Source of the DNA: Pseudomonas quebecensis
Lineage (GTDB): Bacteria; Pseudomonadota; Gammaproteobacteria; Pseudomonadales; Pseudomonadaceae
Direction of reading: 5' to 3'
Assembly: GCF_026410085.1 (NCBI RefSeq)
Contig: NZ_CP112866.1
Span: forward strand, 4,277,001-4,341,000
DNA length: 64,000 nucleotides
Positions 58,470 to 64,000 of the stretch are shown here, piece by piece. Both the position numbers and the translations under genes were made by a program. The notes under the pieces are model-generated. The model saw only the letters and a program-made list of their open reading frames with translations, had not been told where the DNA came from and searched no databases. The first letter of the stretch is position 1, and each line of letters begins with the position of its first letter.

Positions 58470-59180
58470 ATGTCTCGTTTCACTCGCAGCGCAGCCATCC
58501 TCACCCTCAGCGCCGGCGCCCTGGCCAGCTTTTCGGCCATGGCGGCCGATGAACTGCACTACAACCAGATCTCCCTGCGCGCCGAGGCCAGCCAGGAAGT
58601 GGCCCGCGACAAGATGATCGTCACGCTCTATACCGAATCCCAGAACACCGATCCGGCCAAGCTCGCCGCCGACATCACCACCACCGTGAATCAGGCGCTG
58701 GGCCAGGCCCGCGAAGTCAAAGCCGTGACCCTGCGCCAGGGCAGCCGCAACAGTTACCCGATCTATGACAACAAAACCCAGAAGATCACCGGCTGGCGCG
58801 AACGCGCCGAACTGCGCCTGGAAAGCGCGGACTTCCCGGCGCTCTCCAAACTGACAGGTGAATTACTGAACACCCTGAAAATGGGCGGCATGGATTTCGC
58901 CATCGCCGACGCCACCCGCAAAGCCAGCGAAGATGCGCTGCTCAAGGACGCGGTCGCTGCGTTCAAGGCCCGCGCTCAACTGGCCACCGACGCACTGGGG
59001 GGCAAGGGTTACAAGATCGTCAACCTGAATTTCAACACCAACGGTTATCCACAGCCGTATGAGCGCGGCGCGATGATGATGAAGGGGGCCTTGATGGATT
59101 CGGCGCCGACTCCGGAAGTGGAAGCCGGCACCAGCAAGGTCAGCATGAGCGCCGACGGAACCATCGAAGTACTGCAGTAA
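58470..59180 (+). CDS. SIMPL-domain periplasmic protein (DUF541)
   Basis: 236 residues with a signal peptide (about 1-25, ILTLSAGALASFSAMA, cleavage near Ala-Met-Ala). The mature part is one SIMPL/DUF541 domain (LRAEASQEVARDKMIVTLYTESQ, GWRERAELRLESADFPALSKLTGELL). Homologues include the BP26/OMP28 antigen of Brucella; function is unknown, with links to oxidative stress in some members. It stands beside roxSR as in P. aeruginosa. Confidence 0.9.
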   Translation: MSRFTRSAAILTLSAGALASFSAMAADELHYNQISLRAEASQEVARDKMIVTLYTESQNTDPAKLAADITTTVNQALGQAREVKAVTLRQGSRNSYPIYDNKTQKITGWRERAELRLESADFPALSKLTGELLNTLKMGGMDFAIADATRKASEDALLKDAVAAFKARAQLATDALGGKGYKIVNLNFNTNGYPQPYERGAMMMKGALMDSAPTPEVEAGTSKVSMSADGTIEVLQ

Positions 59181-59530
59181 GCGCACGGCTGAGGCGAACG
59201 GGCTTGTTACCGCGCAATGCGTGCCCGTTTCGCCGCTTTATGCACTCGTTCATGGCTGCGCCCCCTTGGAGTAAATGTAACCGCCTTGATCAGGGCACAT
59301 CGCACGTTACACACCTCCACGCCCCGCCGACGCCCGGCGGCACGGTTGGCACGCGCCCTCAGTCACGGCGGCCGCGCACTCCCGCCATTTGATCTATGTC
59401 CATAGATGTCCCTTGCAACATTCCTGTGAACACGCACAACGCCCACGCCGGAACGTCCGCGCGCTCATTTCCCACGCACCTATCGAACACCTGAACGCCA
59501 GGGAGGCTCATTTACGGAGATCGATACAGA
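59181..59530. other. Intergenic region upstream of the putative toxin gene
   Basis: 350 bases. A GGCGAACGGGC/GCCCGTTTCGCC stem (59193-59234) follows the SIMPL gene and may end its transcript, though no T-tract follows. A 16-base palindrome lies at 59392-59407. The Shine-Dalgarno GGAGA is at 59516-59520, 10 bases before the ATG. I see no hrp-box-like or clear sigma-70 promoter pair and no convincing small gene. Confidence 0.6.
59392..59407. promoter_or_regulatory. AT-rich palindrome upstream of the toxin gene (possible operator)
   Basis: ATCTATG TC CATAGAT, a perfect 7-bp inverted repeat with a 2-base spacer, 123 bases before the ATG. It stands out against GC-rich surroundings and could be a dimeric regulator site. 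Confidence 0.4.
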
Positions 59531-62338
59531 ATGATTACCCCTGCCACCACCACTATTCCGACAACCGTATCCGATTCGTCGCACATGTCAGCGCCCCCAT
59601 ACCTGCAGGCGGACACGGTGGGCGCTGAACATCAACCTCGCCGCAAAAGTGCCAAACGGCGCAATCATCACCAAACACTGATACCGGGCCTGCCGTATAA
59701 CCCGGGGGTAGAGAAATACATCTGGAAAGCCAAAGACGGGTTCAAAACCCCCAGTCAGAGTACCGCCGAGATTATCAGGTCAGAGCTGAAGACCCGCTGG
59801 GGCAAGGACATCGATCCCGACAATACGTTTATCGTGACCTTGAACTACGACCCCAAGCAGCCACAGCCCAGGGGCGGCAAAGTTCTGAATAAGATTTCCC
59901 TGACCCAGGCCGCACTGCATAACGTACAGCGCGCCAATAAAAACGATGAGCACCAGACACCGCTCGAAAAGCAGCGGTCCACCCTGCACACCTGGCTTGG
60001 TCGGCTGGCGCCTTTGCTGCCTCTCCCGGCGGTCGTGGATGAAATTGACACGCTGGCGCGGCGACAGAGGACTTATGAAGGCATATTTGTCGGGGCAGAA
60101 CCTGGCGGCAGGGAGGTCTATAACAGTCGCAACCTGCTGAGGCAGACGCCAGCGGCGTTTCGAGACATCGTGTGGAACACCGAACTGAGCAAACCGTACA
60201 CCCAATTCCTGAACGAGTTCTGGCCCGCCCATGAGGGCAAATACGCACAACTGAGCAAGGCATCCCTGGTGGGCGCGGCCCTCAGTCAATTTGAAAACGA
60301 CAGCTTGAGCGCCAGTGACACCAACCTGGTGATGCGCGCCGCCGGCCTGCCGCCGAATACGACCTGGGAAAACCTCAAGCTGGACGACCTGGCCCCGGCC
60401 ACCACCCAGGACCCAAGCGTGGAAGTCGGGCTGCTGAGCATCAATGGCTTCAAGTCCACGGACCTGCTCTGCATCACCGACAAAACCCCTCGATTCGATG
60501 CCGACGGCAAACCCGCTACCCGTACCTTGCTGTACATCCCCGGTAATTCTTCGCCGCTGCATACCTTCGACAGCCAGGCGCAGATGAAGCGCTGGCTGGC
60601 TGAACAGGCCGCTGACCCGGTCAAGCGCGAAGCCCTGTCGATGCATTTCCCCTTGCGTGACCAGGCTGATCGACATTTCTCCGACGGGGTCAATCAAACA
60701 CTGGTCGGGCTCGGCGGCTGGTCGAAAAAAGACGCTCCCGATGCCGGGTTTCTCGAACGCCTGAACGAATTCGACCCGCAAACGTTTATCACCATTGAAA
60801 CGCTGTCCGATGACCCGTTCGATGTCATGACCCAGCGTCAGAAAGCGCGCTCCTACGCCGATGCCGAAACCGAAATCACCACCGACGGCGATGTCACCAA
60901 AGCCACGATCCTGGAAGTGTTGGAGACCACCACTAAAGTCGCCTTAATGATGACCCCGCTCGCCATGGTCATGCCCGAAGTGGCGGTGGGCCTGGAGCTG
61001 TACTACGTCGCCGCCGGCGCGGTGGAAGTCGGGGTGGGCGCCGATGACCTCAGGCATGGCAAGCCAGGTGGGGCCGACCATATCGTGTTCGGTGTGCTGA
61101 ATGCGCTGCCCGTCATCGCCGGCGGTGCCACCCGCCTGGCCAAGGGCGAGGTCGCTGCGGGAAAAACCCTGGGAGAAGCGCTGCCACCCCGCGAGCCGAC
61201 TGTGACCGAGCGCGGCATCGAACAGAGCCCGGCCAATCGCTTGCGCCCGTCCCAGGCCGCCGATATCAGCGCATATGCCGTACCAGATGGCGAAGGGCTT
61301 ATTGAAGGCATGCAGCCAAATTCCAAAGGCATGTATCAAGTCAAAGACAGCGCCGGAGCAGACCATTGGTATATCCGTTATACCGACGCAACAAGAACGC
61401 CCAAGGTGTACGAGATTAAAGGCAACTTCAAACTCAGCAACGACTACGCGCAGATCATTGATTCTGCCAACGGCAAGCCTGTGATGATAGTGCACTCAGA
61501 CGGCAAGGGCGGATGGGCTCGCGCTGCCGCCGATGGCGGCGTTGTGTGGCCATGGCAACGCCGGGCTTCGCCAACGCCCAGTGATGATCCAAAGACTCCT
61601 GCCACCTTCGCCGATGAATTCCTCGAAATTGATGGTAAAAAAATGGCCGGAGCCGAAAAACTCGATGAAGTCTTGAGAGCAAGAGCGGGAACCAACTTCG
61701 AACTCTCCAGCAGGAACTTCGAGGAAAACGGGCTCGTTAAAAGAAGGTTTAACACCTCTTGGAACATCGACGAAACCGGGTTCGCTGTCGAGCCTGGAGA
61801 GAAAGCACAAATGACGGAACTCAGTTCCAGCGAGTACTCACCCAACTTTGTCCTCGATATCAATCGTTGTCCTTACACCGTTACCACTACAGAAAACGGT
61901 CTGTCAGTGACCACGAAACTGGACGCCGTAGCCGGCACGTCAGAGGGTATCCAGCGAGCAAGGTTGGCGCAGTTCGAGGCGGTGATTCCCGATGCTCAAT
62001 TGCGGGCCCGCATCTCCGAGGTGGCCCATCAAGGCTCTACCTTCCCTGCCATCGCTGATTTGCATGGGGGGGCGGGACTGCAGGAAGGCTACTACTACGG
62101 TGCTGACAATACCCATTTTCAGATTGATTATGACTCCTCCCGCAACCTGGCGAAGGTCCATGTCACCTCTGAAGGGCACCTCTCTATGCCGGAGCAAGAC
62201 ATCAACCGCGTTCCCGGCGTACAGGTAACCATCAAGAGAAGCTTCACGATTGGCGAGGGTAATCAGTCGAACAGCTTATATGAGATCGGCAAAGCGGCCC
62301 CCACCACAATCGATGTCAGCGTCACAGCCAATCCATAA
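59531..62338 (+). CDS. Large putative toxin/effector (dermonecrotic toxin-like architecture)
   Basis: 935 residues, no N-terminal signal peptide. Visible parts: a basic disordered N-terminus (1-50); a helical toxin-like core (about 60-430; TYEGIFVGAEPGGREVYNSRN, then NEFWPAHEGKYAQLSKASLVGAALSQFENDSLSASD and TLLYIPGNSSPLHTFDSQAQMKRWLAEQA); a hydrophobic stretch (about 465-540) that could insert in membranes; a short YIRY/VYEIKGNF module (about 590-670); and an unrecognised C-terminal domain (about 690-935). The order resembles the big proteins labelled dermonecrotic toxin or DUF6543 in Pseudomonas. AGA/AGG-rich codons mark the C-terminal part. Toxicity is inferred, and there is no evident immunity gene. 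Confidence 0.65.
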   Translation: MITPATTTIPTTVSDSSHMSAPPYLQADTVGAEHQPRRKSAKRRNHHQTLIPGLPYNPGVEKYIWKAKDGFKTPSQSTAEIIRSELKTRWGKDIDPDNTFIVTLNYDPKQPQPRGGKVLNKISLTQAALHNVQRANKNDEHQTPLEKQRSTLHTWLGRLAPLLPLPAVVDEIDTLARRQRTYEGIFVGAEPGGREVYNSRNLLRQTPAAFRDIVWNTELSKPYTQFLNEFWPAHEGKYAQLSKASLVGAALSQFENDSLSASDTNLVMRAAGLPPNTTWENLKLDDLAPATTQDPSVEVGLLSINGFKSTDLLCITDKTPRFDADGKPATRTLLYIPGNSSPLHTFDSQAQMKRWLAEQAADPVKREALSMHFPLRDQADRHFSDGVNQTLVGLGGWSKKDAPDAGFLERLNEFDPQTFITIETLSDDPFDVMTQRQKARSYADAETEITTDGDVTKATILEVLETTTKVALMMTPLAMVMPEVAVGLELYYVAAGAVEVGVGADDLRHGKPGGADHIVFGVLNALPVIAGGATRLAKGEVAAGKTLGEALPPREPTVTERGIEQSPANRLRPSQAADISAYAVPDGEGLIEGMQPNSKGMYQVKDSAGADHWYIRYTDATRTPKVYEIKGNFKLSNDYAQIIDSANGKPVMIVHSDGKGGWARAAADGGVVWPWQRRASPTPSDDPKTPATFADEFLEIDGKKMAGAEKLDEVLRARAGTNFELSSRNFEENGLVKRRFNTSWNIDETGFAVEPGEKAQMTELSSSEYSPNFVLDINRCPYTVTTTENGLSVTTKLDAVAGTSEGIQRARLAQFEAVIPDAQLRARISEVAHQGSTFPAIADLHGGAGLQEGYYYGADNTHFQIDYDSSRNLAKVHVTSEGHLSMPEQDINRVPGVQVTIKRSFTIGEGNQSNSLYEIGKAAPTTIDVSVTANP

Positions 62339-62371
62339 AACCGGCGAATAACTTCTTACTTGACTCCCCTG

Positions 62372-62406
62372 AACGGCGGTAACCTCGGTGACCGCCGTTT
62401 TCGTTC
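62372..62406 (+). terminator. Rho-independent terminator after the toxin gene
   Basis: AACGGCGGT (62372-62380) pairs with ACCGCCGTT (62391-62399), then TTTTCGTT. It separates the toxin gene from the dipeptide-binding gene, so the toxin is probably monocistronic. Confidence 0.75.
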
Positions 62407-62443
62407 GGGCAGCTTTTATACGCCTGCCACTTCAGGAGTCTCC

Positions 62444-64000
62444 ATGGAAAGAACCGTCTTGAAACCGCTGATCCTGGCTGCAAGCCTTCTGGCTTTCATG
62501 CCTCTCGCCCACGCTGCCAGCACCCTGGTCTATTGCTCCGAAGCCAGCCCCGCCGGCTTCGACCCCAGCCAGTACACCAGCGGCACCGATTTCGATGCCT
62601 CCGCCGAAACCGTATTTAACCGCCTGACCCAGTTCAAGCGCGGCGGTACCGAAGTCGAACCTGGCCTGGCGACAAGCTGGGAGGTGTCCAACGACGGGCT
62701 GACCTACACCTTTCATCTGCGCGAAGGGGTGAAATTCCACACCACCGACTTCTTTACGCCGACCCGCGACTTCAATGCCGACGACGTGCTGTTTACCTTC
62801 AATCGCCTGTTGGATGCGCAAAGCCCGTTCCGCAAGGCTTACCCGTCCGAGTCGCCGTATTTCACCGATATGGGCCTGAACACCACGATCAAGCACATCG
62901 ACAAACTCGACGATCACACCGTGCGTTTCAGCCTGAACAACGTCGACGCCTCGTTCGTGCAAAACCTGGCCATGAGCTTCGCCTCGGTGCAGTCCGCCGA
63001 ATACGCCACGCAGCTGTTGAAGGAAGGCAAGGCGGCCGACATCAACCAGAAACCTGTGGGCACCGGGCCGTTCGTATTCAAGCGTTATCAGAAAGACTCG
63101 CAGATTCGCTACGTCGCCAATAAACAGTATTGGAAACCCGAGGACGTAAAACTCGACAACCTGGTGTTCGCTATCACCCCCGACGCCGCCTCGCGCCTGC
63201 AAAAACTCAAGGCCGGCGAATGCCAGGTCAGCGGGTACCCGCGCCCGGCCGACATCGAAATAATGAAACAGGACCCCAACCTGCGCGTACTGCAACAGGC
63301 CGGTTTCAACCTGGGGTTCCTGGCCTACAACGTGACGCACCCGCCGCTGGACCAGCTCAAGGTGCGCCAGGCGCTGGACATGGCCATCGACAAACCCGCC
63401 ATCATCAAGGCGGTGTATCAGGGCGCCGGACAATTGGCGCAGAACGCGCTGCCACCGGCCCAGTGGTCTTATGACCCATCGGTGAAGGACGCGCCCTACG
63501 ACCCGACCAAGGCCAAGGCGCTACTAAAAGAAGCAGGGGTTGCACCAGGTACCACCATCGATCTGTGGGCGATGACCGTGCAACGCGCTTCCAATCCAAA
63601 CGCGCGCATGTCGGCGCAAATGATCCAACAGGATTGGGCCAAAGTAGGCATCAAGGCCAACATCGTCAGCTATGAGTGGGGCGAATACATCAAGCGCGCC
63701 AAAAATGGCGAGCATGACGCGATGATTTATGGCTGGACCGGCGACAACGGCGACCCGGATAACTGGCTGGGCGTGCTCTACAGTTGTGCCGCGGTCAAGG
63801 GCAGCAACTACGCCAAATGGTGTAACCCGACATACGACAAACTGGTGCAGCAGGCCAAAGTCAGCAACGACCGCGAGCAGCGCATCAAGTGGTATCAACA
63901 GGCGCAAAAAATCCTTAAGGAACAAGTACCTATAACGCCTATTGCGAACTCGACGGTTTTCCAACCCCTGCGCAAGGAGGTCCAGGACTTCAAGATCAGC
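62444..64000 (+). CDS. Dipeptide ABC transporter substrate-binding protein (DppA-like), 3' end cut
   Basis: Periplasmic solute-binding protein of family 5. The ATG at 62444 follows TTCAGGAG; 519 codons are visible and the frame is open at the window end, so a few residues are missing. Signal peptide about 1-25 (LKPLILAASLLAFMPLAHA). The SBP_bac_5 features are clear: EPGLATSWEVSNDGLTYTFHLREGVKFH, FNADDVLFTFNRLL, KPVGTGPFVFKRYQKDSQIRYVAN, and NGDPDNWLG near the end. P. aeruginosa carries its dppA-type genes next to the SIMPL gene, so the toxin gene interrupts that neighbourhood. Confidence 0.94.
   Translation, partial: MERTVLKPLILAASLLAFMPLAHAASTLVYCSEASPAGFDPSQYTSGTDFDASAETVFNRLTQFKRGGTEVEPGLATSWEVSNDGLTYTFHLREGVKFHTTDFFTPTRDFNADDVLFTFNRLLDAQSPFRKAYPSESPYFTDMGLNTTIKHIDKLDDHTVRFSLNNVDASFVQNLAMSFASVQSAEYATQLLKEGKAADINQKPVGTGPFVFKRYQKDSQIRYVANKQYWKPEDVKLDNLVFAITPDAASRLQKLKAGECQVSGYPRPADIEIMKQDPNLRVLQQAGFNLGFLAYNVTHPPLDQLKVRQALDMAIDKPAIIKAVYQGAGQLAQNALPPAQWSYDPSVKDAPYDPTKAKALLKEAGVAPGTTIDLWAMTVQRASNPNARMSAQMIQQDWAKVGIKANIVSYEWGEYIKRAKNGEHDAMIYGWTGDNGDPDNWLGVLYSCAAVKGSNYAKWCNPTYDKLVQQAKVSNDREQRIKWYQQAQKILKEQVPITPIANSTVFQPLRKEVQDFKIS

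Noticed and set aside
59181..59530. hrp-box promoter for type III secretion upstream of the toxin gene
   Set aside because: I looked for GGAACC with a spaced CCAC element and found no acceptable match.

Overview
The window is chromosomal DNA of a Pseudomonas, most likely of the P. fluorescens group. The evidence is the gene content and order (mlaFEDC next to kdsDC-lptCAB-rpoN-hpf-ptsN-rapZ-ptsO, the fagA-fumC-orfX-sodA iron-responsive cluster, the pmbA/darP/tldD and mreBCD blocks, petABC-sspAB, the RoxSR pair), the GC-rich codon use, and typical Pseudomonas REP palindromes between genes. I see no rRNA, tRNA, CRISPR array, insertion sequence or phage gene.

Layout. 1-2615 (minus): Mla phospholipid transport operon, with mlaC cut by the window edge. 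2916-6241 (plus): Kdo synthesis (kdsD, kdsC) and LPS export (lptC, lptA, lptB). 6426-9924 (plus): rpoN and the nitrogen PTS cluster. 9937-13696 (minus): ZIP metal transporter, sodA, a small conserved gene, fumC and fagA behind a probable Fur box. 13841-18169: the TldD/TldE protease pair with DarP, and a nitrilase-family amidase. 18233-27079 (minus): yhdP, rng, maf, mreD, mreC, mreB. 27290-30501 (plus): gatCAB. 30657-33457: an RlpA-like lipoprotein, a cation antiporter, a carboxymuconolactone decarboxylase-like protein and an AEC transporter. 33621-39060 (minus): a galactarate/glucarate catabolic operon (kdgD, semialdehyde dehydrogenase, MFS permease, garD), with its likely GntR regulator at 41226-41972. 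Between operon and regulator lie two plus-strand genes that look accessory: a PLC/P1-nuclease-like zinc enzyme and an orphan with an Ig-like segment. 42132-47020 (minus): sspB, sspA, cytochrome bc1 and rpsI/rplM. 47270-54510: aldo-keto reductase, acyl-CoA dehydrogenase, GlxA-type regulator, zapE, trpS, a hydrolase and yhcB. 54585-58225 (minus): a YddA-type ABC transporter and roxR/roxS. 58470-64000 (plus): a SIMPL-domain protein, a 935-residue putative toxin/effector, and a truncated dipeptide-binding protein.

How it works together. Most of the window is core envelope biology: phospholipid and LPS transport, cell shape, peptidoglycan-associated proteins, plus ribosome, respiration and redox control. 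In the catabolic locus GarD makes 5-keto-4-deoxyglucarate, KdgD turns it into 2-oxoglutarate semialdehyde, and the aldehyde dehydrogenase oxidises that to 2-oxoglutarate. A sequence shared by the kdgD and regulator promoters suggests one repressor controls both.

The best candidate for something undescribed is the large gene at 59531-62338. It has the build of the big dermonecrotic-toxin-like Pseudomonas proteins, ends in a C-terminal domain I do not recognise with foreign-looking codon use, has no evident immunity or secretion partner beside it, and is preceded by an AT-rich palindrome. Second in interest are the accessory pair at 39295-41225, and two genes (mreC and the antiporter) that appear to start at AUU codons.
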